A DNA stretch of 64,000 nucleotides from positions 682,001-746,000 of the forward strand of contig NZ_JAIWJA010000003.1 of NCBI RefSeq assembly GCF_020515695.1, given 5' to 3'. This document shows, piece by piece, positions 10,795 to 21,251 of this stretch (the stretch's first letter is position 1; each line of letters opens with the position of its first letter). The notes beneath the pieces were generated by a model. It had not been told where the DNA came from. It saw only the letters and a list, made by a program, of their open reading frames with translations, and ran no database searches. Position numbers and translations under genes: made by a program. The stretch is from Pseudomonas sp. MWU16-30317. Its GTDB lineage: Bacteria; Pseudomonadota; Gammaproteobacteria; Pseudomonadales; Pseudomonadaceae.

Positions 10795-13059
10795 ATGAGC
10801 GACTCCCTTGATCTCAGCCTGGACGGTGTAGAACGCCGGTCGCTGGCTGACTTCACCGAACAGGCCTACCTCAACTACTCCATGTACGTGATCATGGACC
10901 GCGCCCTGCCGCATATCGGCGATGGCCTCAAGCCGGTGCAAAGGCGCATCGTCTACGCCATGAGCGAGTTGGGGCTGGACGCCGATTCCAAGCACAAGAA
11001 ATCCGCCCGTACCGTGGGTGATGTGCTGGGTAAATTCCACCCCCACGGCGACTCTGCCTGTTACGAAGCCATGGTGTTGATGGCGCAGCCGTTCAGCTAT
11101 CGCTACACCCTGGTCGACGGCCAGGGCAACTGGGGTGCGCCGGACGATCCCAAGTCGTTCGCCGCCATGCGCTATACCGAGGCGCGGCTGTCGCGTTATT
11201 CCGAAGTGCTGCTCAGCGAGCTGGGCCAGGGCACCGCGACCTGGGGGCCGAACTTTGACGGCACCCTGCAGGAGCCGCTGGTGCTGCCGGCGCGCCTGCC
11301 CAACATCTTGCTCAACGGCACCACCGGTATTGCCGTGGGCATGGCCACCGACGTACCGCCGCACAACCTGCGCGAAGTGGCTGCGGCCTGTGTGCGCCTG
11401 CTCGATGAGCCCAAGGCCACCGTCGCGCAACTGTGCGAGCACATCCAGGGCCCGGATTATCCGACCGAAGCGGAAATCATCACCCCGCGTGCCGACCTGC
11501 TGAAAATCTACGAGACCGGCCGTGGCTCGGTGCGCATGCGCGCCGTGTATCACGTCGAGGACGGTGACATCATCGTCACCGCCTTGCCGCATCAGGTCTC
11601 CGGCGCCAAAGTGCTCGAGCAGATCGCCGCGCTGATGCAGGCCAAGCCCTCCAAGCTGCCGCAAGTGGCCGACCTGCGTGACGAGTCGGACCACGAGAAC
11701 CCGTGCCGCATCGTCATCATTCCGGTCAACAGCCGCGTCGACCATGAAGTGCTGATGCAGCACCTGTTCGCCAGCACCGAGCTCGAATCCAGCTACCGGG
11801 TCAACGTCAATATCATCGGCCTCGACGGCAAGCCGCAACTCAAGAACCTGCGGGCCTTGTTGCTGGAATGGCTGGAGTTCCGCGTCGAAACCGTGCGCCG
11901 ACGCCTGCGTTTTCGCCTCGACAAGGTCGAAAAGCGCCTGCACCTGTTGGACGGTTTGCTGATCGCCTACCTCAACCTCGACGAAGTGATCCACATCATT
12001 CGTACCGAGGAGCATCCGCGGGCCAAGCTGATCGAACGCTTTGCCCTCAGCGAGGTGCAGGCCGACTACATCCTCGATACCCGCCTGCGACAACTGGCGC
12101 GCCTCGAAGAAATGAAGCTGCGTGCCGAGCAGGATGAACTGCGCAAGGAGCAGGCCAAGTTGCAGGCCTTGCTGGGCAGCGAAGCCAAGCTCAAGAAGCT
12201 GGTGCGCAGCGAGATCATCAAGGACGCCGAAACCTACGGCGACGAACGTCGTTCGCCGATCGTCGAGCGTGCCGAAGCCAAGGCCCTGTCGGAAAACGAG
12301 CTGTTGCCCAACGAGAAAGTCACCGTGGTGCTTTCGGAAAAAGGCTGGGTGCGCTCGGCCAAGGGACACGACATCGACGCGACGGGGCTGTCCTACAAAG
12401 CCGGCGATGGCTTCAAGGTCGCGGCAGCGGGGCGTTCCAACCAGTTTGCGGTGTTCATCGACACCACCGGGCGCAGCTACTCGGTACCGGCGCACACCTT
12501 GCCGTCGGCCCGGGGCCAGGGCGAGCCGCTGACAGGGCGCCTGACGCCACCGCCGGGGGCCAGCTTCGAATGCGTGCTGATGCCGGAGGACGATGCGTTG
12601 TACGTCGTGGCCTCCGACGCCGGCTATGGCTTTGTGGTCAAGGGCGAAGACCTGCAGGCCAAGAACAAGGCCGGCAAGGCGCTGCTCAGCCTGCCCAATG
12701 GGGCCAAGGTGATGGCGCCACGACCGGTGGTCGACCGCGAGCAGGATTATCTGGCCGCCGTCACGACGGAAGGTCGTCTGCTGGTGTTCAAGGTCAGCGA
12801 CCTGCCACAACTCGGTAAAGGAAAGGGCAATAAGATCATTGGCGTGCCCGGTGATCGGGTGGCCAGTCGTGAAGAATACGTCACCGATCTGGCGGTGCTC
12901 GGCGAGGGTTCGACCCTTGTATTGCAGGCCGGCAAGCGTACTCTATCGCTCAAGGCCGACGATCTGGAGCACTACAAGGGCGAGCGTGGGCGGCGTGGCA
13001 ACAAGCTGCCGCGGGGCTTCCAGCGGGTCGATGCGTTGTTGGTCGAAAACGCTGGTTAA
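10795..13059 (+). CDS. parC: DNA topoisomerase IV subunit A (ParC)
   Basis: DNA-cleaving subunit partnering ParE. At 754 residues it matches the genus norm. The catalytic tyrosine is in MRYTEARLS (about residue 127). The quinolone-resistance region reads [10 protein letters not shown] with Ser87 and Glu91, the residues found in susceptible strains. A C-terminal DNA-wrapping domain follows. The start is ATG at 10795, just after ATGAGG. An upstream in-frame start at 10732 would overlap the protease gene and is unlikely. Confidence 0.98.
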   Translation: MSDSLDLSLDGVERRSLADFTEQAYLNYSMYVIMDRALPHIGDGLKPVQRRIVYAMSELGLDADSKHKKSARTVGDVLGKFHPHGDSACYEAMVLMAQPFSYRYTLVDGQGNWGAPDDPKSFAAMRYTEARLSRYSEVLLSELGQGTATWGPNFDGTLQEPLVLPARLPNILLNGTTGIAVGMATDVPPHNLREVAAACVRLLDEPKATVAQLCEHIQGPDYPTEAEIITPRADLLKIYETGRGSVRMRAVYHVEDGDIIVTALPHQVSGAKVLEQIAALMQAKPSKLPQVADLRDESDHENPCRIVIIPVNSRVDHEVLMQHLFASTELESSYRVNVNIIGLDGKPQLKNLRALLLEWLEFRVETVRRRLRFRLDKVEKRLHLLDGLLIAYLNLDEVIHIIRTEEHPRAKLIERFALSEVQADYILDTRLRQLARLEEMKLRAEQDELRKEQAKLQALLGSEAKLKKLVRSEIIKDAETYGDERRSPIVERAEAKALSENELLPNEKVTVVLSEKGWVRSAKGHDIDATGLSYKAGDGFKVAAAGRSNQFAVFIDTTGRSYSVPAHTLPSARGQGEPLTGRLTPPPGASFECVLMPEDDALYVVASDAGYGFVVKGEDLQAKNKAGKALLSLPNGAKVMAPRPVVDREQDYLAAVTTEGRLLVFKVSDLPQLGKGKGNKIIGVPGDRVASREEYVTDLAVLGEGSTLVLQAGKRTLSLKADDLEHYKGERGRRGNKLPRGFQRVDALLVENAG

Positions 13060-13231
13060 CGTTCGGTACTCGGGCCGATCATGTCCATTCGGTCAGATCG
13101 GCAGAGAAGCACTGGAGTCACGGCGAATATTCACGGATGATATGGCCCCTTGAGGTGTCGGCGTGGCCGAGCACCCAGACGAATTTCGACAGTATCACTG
13201 CGGCAAGCCTTGAGGCGGCCGCCTGGATGGG

Positions 13232-13936
13232 ATGATGACTTTTCTGCGCCTTCCGCTCGTTTTATTGCTGACTGGTGTGCTTGGCCTGGCGGGTTGCAGC
13301 GTGCATCAGCCGGTGGCGTTGTATCAACTCGATAGCGGCAATCCGGGGCAGCCAAAGGCGACCAGCGGTATGTCGGTGCTGCTTGGGCCGGTGTCGGTGG
13401 CCGATTACCTGCAACGTGAAACCCTGTTGCAGCGCCATAAGGACGGCAGCCTCACGGCTTCCACCGATGGTCGCTGGGCTGGCAGCCTGGCCTCGGATAT
13501 CGATCAGTTGCTGGTGCGCCAACTGGCCTGGCGGCTCGACAGCCCTAAGGTGATGCTGGCGCCGAAGCCGGCCAATTTCAGCCCGGATGTCCAGGTTTTG
13601 CTGTCCATCACCCGTCTGGATTCGGGCGATGGCCAGCCAGCGGTGCTGGACGCGCAATGGCGGGTGCTCGATCGCCGTGGCCTGGTGCGTGACAACCGCA
13701 TCGTGCATCTGGAAGAGAAGCACACCGATGGCACCGCCGCGCAGGTGCAGGCCCAGGGCGTATTGTTGCAGCGTCTGGCCGAGCAATTGACGGCAGCGGT
13801 CAAGCCGTTGGCCAATCAGCCGGCGCTGGCGCAGGAGCCGCGCAAGGCAGCCCCTGAACCCGCTGCCCGGGAAGACAAACCGAAGATGCCGCTGGCGACG
13901 CCGATTCGTACCGATATGGAAATCTATCGGTTCTGA
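13232..13936 (+). CDS. PqiC/YmbA-like membrane-integrity lipoprotein
   Basis: A 234-residue lipoprotein with lipobox GLAGC (Cys22). The ABC-type transport auxiliary fold is suggested by YQLDSGNP near the mature N-terminus and the LLGPVSVADYLQRE segment. PqiC-type proteins link MCE lipid-transport tubes to the outer membrane, but no pqiA or pqiB lies beside it here. The last 40 residues are proline- and alanine-rich. The gene ends with a strong bidirectional terminator. Confidence 0.8.
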   Translation: MMTFLRLPLVLLLTGVLGLAGCSVHQPVALYQLDSGNPGQPKATSGMSVLLGPVSVADYLQRETLLQRHKDGSLTASTDGRWAGSLASDIDQLLVRQLAWRLDSPKVMLAPKPANFSPDVQVLLSITRLDSGDGQPAVLDAQWRVLDRRGLVRDNRIVHLEEKHTDGTAAQVQAQGVLLQRLAEQLTAAVKPLANQPALAQEPRKAAPEPAAREDKPKMPLATPIRTDMEIYRF

Positions 13937-13952
13937 TAAAAGCACCGCTCAC

Positions 13953-13986
13953 AAAAAACCCGCATTGCAGAATGCGGGTTTTTTTG
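13953..13986. terminator. Bidirectional Rho-independent terminator
   Basis: AAAAAACCCGCATT, loop GCAG, then AATGCGGGTTTTTT. This strong stem with A- and T-tracts on opposite sides serves the PqiC-like gene on one strand and possibly the AhpA/YtjB gene on the other. Confidence 0.92.
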
Positions 13987-14010
13987 TACTGGTCGGCGCG
14001 TCAGGGCTGG

Positions 14011-14145
14011 TCTGTTCGCGAGCAAGCTTTGCTCCCACAGTGTCGTATTCAACTGCGTTGTACACCTGTGAGAGCAAGCTTTGCTCCCACAGTGTCGTAC
14101 TCACCTGCGTCGTACACCTGTGGGAGCATGGCTTGCCCGCGAAGC
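14011..14145. repeat. REP triplet with duplicated spacer
   Basis: Two direct copies of the agcaagctttgctcccacag half are followed by one inverted half (gggagcatggcttgcccgcg). The spacer between halves, beginning tgtcgta and ending gtacacctgtg, is present twice with few changes, so one REP-plus-spacer unit has been duplicated. Confidence 0.85.
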
Positions 14146-14153
14146 TTTTGATC

Positions 14154-15701
14154 TTAGCCTTTGACCCTGCGATCACTCATGCGCGCCAACTGACGTTCCA
14201 GCATCGATGGATAAGGCTCCAGCAACCGCTCCACGCACGACGCACCTTCGGGGCTGGCGATCGGGCGGATCCGCGCGCGCTGCTTGATCAACGCGTTGTC
14301 GTTGATGCTGCGCTCCACCAGCAGCAGATTGCGACTGTGCTGGGACAACGCCAGGGCATCCTGAGCGGTGTCGGTCAGCAGCAGGTCGATCTGGCTGATC
14401 CCGAACAAGCCTTCACCCAGCACCAGGCCCAGCTGCAGTTGCAGGGTGATGCCGCTGTCCGCCACTTCGATCTGCAACTGATGCCCCAGGGCACGCAGCA
14501 GCTCGCCGCAACAGATGGCATTGGTCAGGTAATCTTCGCCGCTGTCATCGCTATGGAACAGCAGCAACGAGCTGCCATCGCTCAACGTGTGCAGCTCGGC
14601 CTGATACAGCGATGCAGCCTGATCCAGGCAGTCGCGATAACGGTCCAGCAACTCCAGCAAGCGCGTGCGCGGCAGGCGGCGCAGCTGCTCTTGCGAGCCC
14701 AGTTGCACCGCCAGTACCGCACTGTGGGAGGGCTGCGAGGGCGCCGCGGGTGCCTGCACGGTCTTTACCGCCGGCAGCGGGGCATGGCTCGTCTCGTTGA
14801 AATTCGGCTCGTGCAGATCGGCGAAGGCGTCATCGTCCTCGTCGTCTTCCACCGCGCTGATGCGCCGCGGTGCGGCCTTGCCGGCAGCAGGCACGGCGGC
14901 CATTTCGTCGAAGCGTGGATCGCGCAGGTTGCGCAATTGATAGGCGTCCTGCGGCTCTTCGTCTTCATCTTCTTCGTAGATTTCTTCTACGTATTCAGGC
15001 TCGGCCGGCTCCGGGGCGTACTGCGCGTGCAATTGCCGGGCGAGGTCGCCGATCTCGTCCTGGCGGGTAATGGCCGGGGTGTGTTCGTCGATATGGCGCA
15101 GCCACACGCGCAGTTGCAGCAGCGGCGTCGACAGATTGCGCCCCAGGCGCAGACTGAACGCCAAGGCCAGGGCCAGCAGGATACCGGCCAGGATGCCCAT
15201 GCTTTGCAGGCTGATCAGCATCGGCTGCATGAACTGCGACATGTCGAGGCTGACACGCAAGGTGCCTTCGTTGACGTTCTGGAAGGTGATCTTGGTCTCG
15301 TACTGGCCGCCCGAGGCGTCCAGCAACCCGCTTTTCGGCCGTTGCCCGGATTCCGCCACCAGGCGGTTATCGGCGCTGAAGATGGCCGCGTGGGCCACCA
15401 GCGGGTTTTTCGCCAAGGTGCTGAGCAGCACGTTGAGGCTGAGGATGTCGTTGGACACCAGCAACTCGGTGGCCGAGACAGCCGTCTGCTGTACCAGACT
15501 GTTGCCCAGCGCGTCGGCTTGCTCGTGCATTGCCTGCTTGAACTGCAACCCCATCACGCAGGCATAGATAATCAAGGCCACGGCGACCAGGAAAACGTTA
15601 TGGCTGGCGATGCGCAGGGCGATCGGTGCGCGGCGGTGACGCAGGGCCCGAAAGATCAGCAGGAAGAAATTATCGTTTTTGACTGGCGTGGGCCGGTTCA
15701 C
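14154..15701 (-). CDS. AhpA/YtjB-family membrane protein
   Basis: A protein of about 515 residues with two membrane segments (around FLVAVALIIYACVMG and GILAGILLALALAFS) enclosing a periplasmic domain, like a sensor without a kinase. After a HAMP-like stretch comes a highly acidic linker (EEIYEEDEDEEPQD and later DDEDDDAFAD) and a C-terminal cytoplasmic domain. The family is found divergent from serB in gammaproteobacteria, as here. The start is uncertain: GTG at 15701 gives MNRPTPVKND, while ATG at 15755 and TTG at 15764 would add about 18-21 residues. Function unknown. Confidence 0.82.
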   Translation of the reverse strand: MNRPTPVKNDNFFLLIFRALRHRRAPIALRIASHNVFLVAVALIIYACVMGLQFKQAMHEQADALGNSLVQQTAVSATELLVSNDILSLNVLLSTLAKNPLVAHAAIFSADNRLVAESGQRPKSGLLDASGGQYETKITFQNVNEGTLRVSLDMSQFMQPMLISLQSMGILAGILLALALAFSLRLGRNLSTPLLQLRVWLRHIDEHTPAITRQDEIGDLARQLHAQYAPEPAEPEYVEEIYEEDEDEEPQDAYQLRNLRDPRFDEMAAVPAAGKAAPRRISAVEDDEDDDAFADLHEPNFNETSHAPLPAVKTVQAPAAPSQPSHSAVLAVQLGSQEQLRRLPRTRLLELLDRYRDCLDQAASLYQAELHTLSDGSSLLLFHSDDSGEDYLTNAICCGELLRALGHQLQIEVADSGITLQLQLGLVLGEGLFGISQIDLLLTDTAQDALALSQHSRNLLLVERSINDNALIKQRARIRPIASPEGASCVERLLEPYPSMLERQLARMSDRRVKG

Positions 15702-15834
15702 TGAGCGCGGCTCTTTTGGCTGAGAAGTTGTTGCGCAGTATAACGAGCGACCCATGGGTGGCAAAGCGCTGCCTGCACCCGATGGTCACTGAAAGTAGGT
15801 AGAATGCGATTTTTTTACTCTCTGGGGGTGCGCC

Positions 15835-16758
15835 TTGAGCGAAAAGCAACAGATCATTACCCTGATGGGCCGCCAATTGCCATCGGCGGTCATCGCTCGT
15901 GTGGTCGAGTTGGCTCAGCAGGCGGGCTTGCGGCTGGAGAGCACCAAAACGCTTTCGGCGCCCCTGTTGCAGGCTTCGGCGACCAGCAAAGCCTGTGTCG
16001 AGTTGACCCTGCATGGCGAGCTGGCCGATGCGCCGGCCCTGCGCGCGGCGTTCCTGGCACTGGCCGATGAGCTGAGCGTCGATATCGCCCTGCAGCAAGA
16101 CTCACCCTATCGCTGCCACCGGCGCCTGGCCGTGTTCGACATGGACTCGACGCTGATCGAGGCCGAGGTCATCGATGAACTGGCCAAGGCTCACGGCATT
16201 GGCGATCGCGTTTCTGAGATCACCGAGCGAGCGATGCGCGGCGAGCTGGATTTCAAGGCCAGCTTTCGTGAGCGCCTGGCGCTGCTCAAAGGTCTCGATA
16301 TCGGTGTGCTGGATGCCATCGGCGCGCAGCTACGCCTGACCGAAGGCACCGAGCTGCTGTTCGCCGAACTCAAGCGCCTGGGCTACAAGACCGCGATTCT
16401 GTCGGGCGGGTTTACCTATTTCGCCAAGCAGTTGCAGGCGAAGCTGGGGATTGATTACGTGTTCGCCAACGAGCTCGAAGTGGTCGACGGGCAATGCACC
16501 GGTGTCGCGGTGGAGCCGATCGTCGATGCACAGCGCAAGGCCGATTTGCTGCAGGAATTGGCGGCGAAGGAAGGTTTGACGCTGGAGCAGACAGTGGCCG
16601 TGGGCGACGGCGCCAACGACCTGCCGATGCTGGCGCTGGCGGGCCTGGGCGTGGCGTTCCGGGCCAAACCGCTGGTACGCCAGTCGGCCCAGCACGCCAT
16701 CTCGACCTTGGGCCTGGATGGCGTGCTCTATCTGTTGGGCCAGCCGGATCGCACATAA
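15835..16758 (+). CDS. serB: Phosphoserine phosphatase SerB, short form
   Basis: Removes phosphate from phosphoserine in the last step of serine synthesis. The HAD motifs are intact: DMDSTLIEAEV with the nucleophilic aspartate, SGGFTYF and GDGANDLPML. At 307 residues it is about 100 shorter than the two-ACT-domain SerB I remember from P. aeruginosa. It begins at what would be the second regulatory domain (QIITLMGRQLP). Stop codons upstream and the divergent neighbour leave no room for more. The start is TTG at 15835 behind a GGGGG site. Confidence 0.93.
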   Translation: MSEKQQIITLMGRQLPSAVIARVVELAQQAGLRLESTKTLSAPLLQASATSKACVELTLHGELADAPALRAAFLALADELSVDIALQQDSPYRCHRRLAVFDMDSTLIEAEVIDELAKAHGIGDRVSEITERAMRGELDFKASFRERLALLKGLDIGVLDAIGAQLRLTEGTELLFAELKRLGYKTAILSGGFTYFAKQLQAKLGIDYVFANELEVVDGQCTGVAVEPIVDAQRKADLLQELAAKEGLTLEQTVAVGDGANDLPMLALAGLGVAFRAKPLVRQSAQHAISTLGLDGVLYLLGQPDRT

Positions 16759-16807
16759 CACCCTGTAGCGCTGGGCCTGCCAGTGATAGCGGCAGTGTGT
16801 CAGTCAG

Positions 16808-16899
16808 GGCCTCTTCGCGAGCAAGCTATGCTCCCACCGTGTTGTACTCACCTGAGTCGAGCACTTGTGGGAGCAAAGCGCGCTCGCGAACGGGGCCAG
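16808..16899. repeat. REP doublet between serB and betA
   Basis: Inverted halves ttcgcgagcaagctatgctc and gtgggagcaaagcgcgctcg lie between the convergent ends of serB and betA. Confidence 0.8.
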
Positions 16900-16918
16900 C
16901 CACGGCCCCCCATGATTG

Positions 16919-18637
16919 TCAGGCAGAAGCCTGAGTAATCACCGCCACATCGCGCAGTGGCTTGCCGCGCACCGGGGCATCCCCGGCCACATAGTAGTCA
17001 GCCGTACTGCGGGGCAGTGGCGCGCGTCCGCGAATCATGTCGGCGATCTTCTCGGCGATCATGATGGTCGGGGCATTCAGGTTGCCGGTGGTGATGATCG
17101 GCATGATCGACGCATCCACCACTCGCAGCCCCTGCATCCCGTGCACGCGGCCTTGATGGTCGACCACCGCCATCTCGTCGGTGCCCATCTTGCACGAGCA
17201 CGAAGGGTGGAACGCGGTCTCGGCATGCTCGCGAATGAACTGATTCAGTTGCTCATCCGACTGCACTTCCACGCCAGGGCTGATCTCGCGGCCGCGGTAA
17301 GCGTCCAGCGCGGGCTGCTGCATGATTTCGCGGGTCAGGCGGATGCCGTCACGGAATTCCTGCCAGTCCTGCTCGGTGGCCATGTAGTTGAAAAGAATGC
17401 TCGGATAGTCCCGCGGATTCTTCGACTTCAGCTGCACGCGGCCGCGGCTCGGCGAGCGCATCGAACCGACGTGAGCCTGGAAGCCATGCTCCTTGACGCC
17501 ATTGCTGCCGTTGTAATTGATCGCCACCGGAAGGAAGTGATACTGGATGTTCGGCCATTCGAACTCCGGCCGCGAACGGATGAAACCGCCGGCCTCGAAC
17601 TGATTGCTGGCGCCGATGCCGGTGCCGTTGAACATCCACTCGGCGCCGATGGCCGGCTGGTTATGCAGCAGCAACGAGGGATACAGCGACACCGGTTGGG
17701 TGCAGGCGTATTGCAGATACATCTCCAGGTGATCCTGCAGGTTCTGGCCGACGCCAGGCAGGTCGTGCACCAAGGGAATATCCAGCGCTTCGAGCAGAGC
17801 GGCCGGGCCGACGCCGGAGCGCTGGAGCACCTGAGGCGAGGCGATGGCGCCGCTGCACAGCAGCACTTCCTTGCGGGCGCGGGCTTCGATGCGCTTGTCG
17901 CTGTCGCCGTCGCCTTCCAGATAGGTCACGCCCACGGCGCGCTTGCCGTCGAACAGAATCCGATCGGTCAGGGCGTGGGTGACGATGGTCAGGGTCGAAC
18001 GCTGCTTGGCAATGTCCAGGTAACCGCGCGCGGTGCTGGCGCGACGGCCGTTGGGCGTCACCGTGCGGTCCATCGGGCCGAAGCCTTCCTGCTGGTAGCC
18101 GTTGAGGTCTTCGGTGCGCGGATAACCGGCTTGCACGCCGGCCTCGACCATGGCGTGAAACAACGGATTGTTGCCGGCCTTGGGGGTCGTCACGCTGACC
18201 GGGCCGTCGCCGCCGTGGTAATCATTGGGGCCGATGTCGCGGGTTTCGGCTTTCTTGAAGTAGGGCAGGCAGTCCAGGTACGACCAGTCTTCGAGGCCTG
18301 GCAGTTTCGCCCAGCCGTCGTAGTCCATGGCGTTGCCGCGGATATAGCACATGCCGTTGATCAAGGAAGAACCGCCCAGGCCCTTGCCGCGCCCGCATTC
18401 CATGCGACGGTTGTCCATGTGCGGCTCGGGGTCGGTCTCGTAGGCCCAGTTGTAGCGACGGCCCTGCAGTGGGAAGGCGAGGGCGGCGGGCATCTGGGTG
18501 CGGAAGTCGAGGCGGTAGTCAGGCCCGCCGGCTTCAAGCAGCAGCACGGTGACGCCGGCGTCTTCGGTCAGGCGCGCGGCCAGGGTGTTACCGGCCGAGC
18601 CGGCGCCAATGATGATGTAATCGAATTCTTGGGACAT
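16919..18637 (-). CDS. betA: Choline dehydrogenase BetA
   Basis: Membrane-associated GMC flavoprotein oxidising choline to betaine aldehyde, and able to take the aldehyde further. The N-terminal FAD motif is [17 protein letters not shown], the GMC signature includes [15 protein letters not shown], and the C-terminal catalytic histidine lies in [11 protein letters not shown]. The 572-residue length is close to family members of 560-570. It is last in betI-betB-betA, with a REP element separating it from betB, so its level may be set independently by read-through or processing. Confidence 0.96.
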   Translation of the reverse strand: MSQEFDYIIIGAGSAGNTLAARLTEDAGVTVLLLEAGGPDYRLDFRTQMPAALAFPLQGRRYNWAYETDPEPHMDNRRMECGRGKGLGGSSLINGMCYIRGNAMDYDGWAKLPGLEDWSYLDCLPYFKKAETRDIGPNDYHGGDGPVSVTTPKAGNNPLFHAMVEAGVQAGYPRTEDLNGYQQEGFGPMDRTVTPNGRRASTARGYLDIAKQRSTLTIVTHALTDRILFDGKRAVGVTYLEGDGDSDKRIEARARKEVLLCSGAIASPQVLQRSGVGPAALLEALDIPLVHDLPGVGQNLQDHLEMYLQYACTQPVSLYPSLLLHNQPAIGAEWMFNGTGIGASNQFEAGGFIRSRPEFEWPNIQYHFLPVAINYNGSNGVKEHGFQAHVGSMRSPSRGRVQLKSKNPRDYPSILFNYMATEQDWQEFRDGIRLTREIMQQPALDAYRGREISPGVEVQSDEQLNQFIREHAETAFHPSCSCKMGTDEMAVVDHQGRVHGMQGLRVVDASIMPIITTGNLNAPTIMIAEKIADMIRGRAPLPRSTADYYVAGDAPVRGKPLRDVAVITQASA

Positions 18638-18682
18638 GGGATGTTCCCTCTTGGTGAGTCAGGTTTAAGCGCGGTGCTCTCA

Positions 18683-18742
18683 GGGGCCTCTTCGCGAGCA
18701 AGCTTCGCTCCCACAGGAGCGAGGCTTGCCTGCGAAGAGGCC
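18683..18742. repeat. Compact REP pair between betB and betA
   Basis: Two inverted halves (ttcgcgagcaagcttcgctc and gaggcttgcctgcgaagagg) almost abut, forming a long potential hairpin in the betBA intercistronic gap. This could cause differential mRNA stability. Confidence 0.8.
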
Positions 18743-18780
18743 AGCCCGGTCACCGCACCTCTATCGGCAAGCTACGGTGT

Positions 18781-20253
18781 TCAGAACACCGACGCGTAAT
18801 CGCCCAGCTCGACCTGCACGGACTTGATGCGGGTGTACTGCGCCAGCGAGCTGATGCCGTTCTCGCGGCCCACGCCGGACTGCTTGTAGCCGCCCACCGG
18901 CATCTTCGCGTCGGATTCGCCCCAGGCGTTGATCCAGCAGATACCGGCTTCGAGCTGATGAATCACGCGGTGCGCGCGGTTCAGGTCCTTGGTCACCAGG
19001 CCGGCGGCCAGACCGAACTCGGTGTCGTTGGCGCGGCGGATTACTTCTTCCTCACTTTCATAGGTGAGGATGCTCATCACCGGGCCGAAGATTTCTTCGC
19101 GCACGATGGTCATCTCGTCTGTGCAATCGGTGAACACCGTGGGCGCCACATAGGCCCCCTCAGCAAAGGCGCCGTCGGTCAGGCGATCGCCGCCGCACAG
19201 CAGGCGTGCGCCTTGTTCCTTGCCCTTGGCGATGTAGCCGAGCACGCTTTCCATGTGGGCGAAGCTGACCAGCGGGCCGAAGTTGGTGTTCTCATCCTGC
19301 GGGTCACCAATGCGAATACGCTTCACGCGCTCGGCGATCTTGGCTTCGAAGGCGCCTTGCAAGGCCTTGGGCACGAACACGCGAGTACCGTTGGTGCACA
19401 CCTGACCCGAGCTGTAGAAGTTGGCCATCATGGCGATGTCGGCGGCGCGGTCGAGGTCGGCGTCGTCGAAAATGATCAGCGGGCTCTTGCCGCCCAGCTC
19501 CATGGTCACTTCCTTGAGCGAACTGCTCGAGGCGCTGGCCATGACTTTCTTGCCAGTGTCGGTACCGCCGGTGAAGGAGATCTTCTCGATGCGCGGGTGC
19601 TCGGTCAGCCAGCTGCCGACTTCGCGGCCGCTGCCGGTCAGCACGTTGAACACGCCATCGGGCAGGCCGGCGGCGGTGTAGATTTCCGCCAGCTTGAGGG
19701 TGGTCAGCGAGGTGACTTCGCTGGGCTTGAAGATCATCGCGTTGCCGGCGGCCAGAGCCGGTGCGGATTTCCACAGGGCGATCTGGATCGGGTAGTTCCA
19801 GGCGCCGATGCCGACGGTCACGCCCAGCGGCTCGCGGCGGGTATAGACGAACGAGCTGTCGCGCAGCGGGATCTGCTCGCCTTCGATGGCAGGCACCAGG
19901 CCGGCGTAATACTCCAGTACGTCGGCACCGGTGACGATGTCGACATAACGGGTTTCGGAGTAGGCCTTGCCGGTATCGAGGGTTTCGAGTTGGGCGAGTT
20001 CGTCGTTGCGTTCACGAAGGATATCGACGGCGCGACGCAGGATGCGCGAACGCTCCATGGCGGTCATGGCGGCCCAGACCTTCTGGCCTTTCTCGGCGCT
20101 GACCACGGCGCGTTCGACGTCCGCTTCGGTCGCGCGCTGGACCTTGGCGAGGACTTCCCCGGTGGCCGGGTTGATGGCGTCGAAAGTGGCGCTGCCGCTG
20201 GCGTCGACGTAACCACCATCGATGTAGAGTTTTTGCAGTTCGAAACGGGCCAT
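18781..20253 (-). CDS. betB: Betaine aldehyde dehydrogenase BetB
   Basis: NAD(P)-dependent oxidation of betaine aldehyde to glycine betaine. At 490 residues it has the exact length of characterised Pseudomonas enzymes. The catalytic cysteine is in [10 protein letters not shown] (about residue 286), the general-base glutamate in TMELGGKSP, and the nucleotide-binding region around [12 protein letters not shown]. It lies between betI and betA. Confidence 0.97.
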   Translation of the reverse strand: MARFELQKLYIDGGYVDASGSATFDAINPATGEVLAKVQRATEADVERAVVSAEKGQKVWAAMTAMERSRILRRAVDILRERNDELAQLETLDTGKAYSETRYVDIVTGADVLEYYAGLVPAIEGEQIPLRDSSFVYTRREPLGVTVGIGAWNYPIQIALWKSAPALAAGNAMIFKPSEVTSLTTLKLAEIYTAAGLPDGVFNVLTGSGREVGSWLTEHPRIEKISFTGGTDTGKKVMASASSSSLKEVTMELGGKSPLIIFDDADLDRAADIAMMANFYSSGQVCTNGTRVFVPKALQGAFEAKIAERVKRIRIGDPQDENTNFGPLVSFAHMESVLGYIAKGKEQGARLLCGGDRLTDGAFAEGAYVAPTVFTDCTDEMTIVREEIFGPVMSILTYESEEEVIRRANDTEFGLAAGLVTKDLNRAHRVIHQLEAGICWINAWGESDAKMPVGGYKQSGVGRENGISSLAQYTRIKSVQVELGDYASVF

Positions 20254-20308
20254 AAAATCCTCGCTAAAGCTGAGTGAGTGGCGCTATCCCCCTGGGCCGC
20301 GGCCCATT

Positions 20309-20327
20309 CCGGCAGCCTGGCTGCCGG
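20309..20327. other. Intercistronic hairpin between betI and betB
   Basis: Perfect 8-bp GC-rich stem CCGGCAGC / GCTGCCGG with a three-base loop in the 95-base gap between betI and betB. No T-tract follows, so it is more likely an RNA-processing or attenuation element than a terminator. Confidence 0.45.
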
Positions 20328-20348
20328 GAGGTCCAGGAGGCAGGGTCG

Positions 20349-20951
20349 TCATGCGCCCGTGCCCACCTGTTTCGCCAATTGCGTATCCATGTATTCGAAG
20401 GCGATCTGCTGCGCCTGCTCGGTGTCGAAGGCATCCCCCGACAGCGCGCCGCGCAACCACAGACCGTCGATCAAAGCGGCCAGTCCGCGGGCGGCGCTGC
20501 GTGCGTCTTCAAGCACGAGCACGCGGCGGAACTGGCAGCACAGGTTGGAATACAGGCGGTGGTCGTTGATCCGCTGCAACCTGTGCAATGACGGTTGATG
20601 CATGCTGGCGGCCCAGAAGGCCAGCCAGGTTTTCATTGCCGGGCCGTTGACCTGACTGGCGTCGAAGTTGCCTTCGATGATCAGTTGCAGGTGCGCCCTG
20701 GGCGAGTCGTCGACCAGCGCTTGGCGGCGGGCGGCGACGTTTTCGATGAGCGCGTTCATCAGGTACCGCATGGTCGCTGCGATCAGGCCGTTCTTGTCCT
20801 GAAAGTAGTGACTGATGATCCCGTTCGAGACCCCCGCCAAGCGGGCGATCAACGCAATGCTGGCATCGGCCATGCCGACCTGATCGACGGCCTGAAGCGT
20901 GGCTTCGATCAATTGCTGGCGGCGTATGGGCTGCATACCGACCTTTGGCAT
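20349..20951 (-). CDS. betI: BetI, choline-responsive TetR repressor
   Basis: Represses the bet genes until choline is present. The 200-residue protein has the N-terminal TetR helix-turn-helix ([20 protein letters not shown]) and a ligand-binding C-terminal half. ATG at 20951 is preceded on its own strand by AAGGAGAG. First gene of betIBA. A matching palindrome lies 80 bases upstream. Confidence 0.95.
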   Translation of the reverse strand: MPKVGMQPIRRQQLIEATLQAVDQVGMADASIALIARLAGVSNGIISHYFQDKNGLIAATMRYLMNALIENVAARRQALVDDSPRAHLQLIIEGNFDASQVNGPAMKTWLAFWAASMHQPSLHRLQRINDHRLYSNLCCQFRRVLVLEDARSAARGLAALIDGLWLRGALSGDAFDTEQAQQIAFEYMDTQLAKQVGTGA

Positions 20952-21030
20952 CTGTAACTCTCCTTAAGCCTTGGGCCCTGCCGCGGACGTGATACGGCCG
21001 TCGAAACCAAGACCAGTGTATTTTATTTAG

Positions 21031-21044
21031 ATTGAACGTTCAAT
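21031..21044. promoter_or_regulatory. Probable BetI operator
   Basis: Perfect palindrome ATTGAACGTTCAAT in an AT-rich stretch upstream of betI. TetR repressors commonly bind such inverted repeats near their own promoter, and BetI operators contain similar half-sites. Assignment to BetI is inferred from position. Confidence 0.75.
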
Positions 21045-21155
21045 CAATAAAAAATCGGGCGCAAAATCGAGGTGCTTTATATCACCCCGCCGCCGGGCTG
21101 GTCTGTGTGGCGTGAATCTGAAATTGCCAGGGTATGAAGATGAGATTCGCGTCGC

Positions 21156-21233
21156 TCCCTTCGCGGGCAAGCCTTAGTCCCACAGAAGCGAGTCATACAC
21201 CTGTGGGAGCAAGGCTTGCCTGCGAAAGGGCCG
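21156..21233. repeat. REP doublet downstream of choV
   Basis: Inverted halves ttcgcgggcaagccttagtc and gtgggagcaaggcttgcctg lie between the choV stop and the betI promoter region. I see nothing else in this intergenic stretch apart from the palindrome at 21031. Confidence 0.8.
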
Positions 21234-21251
21234 GTGTGGTCAACGCAAGAC

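Noticed and set aside
10738..12810. 690-codon minus-strand frame opposite parC
   Set aside because: Shadow of parC; no ribosome-binding site and no recognisable motif.
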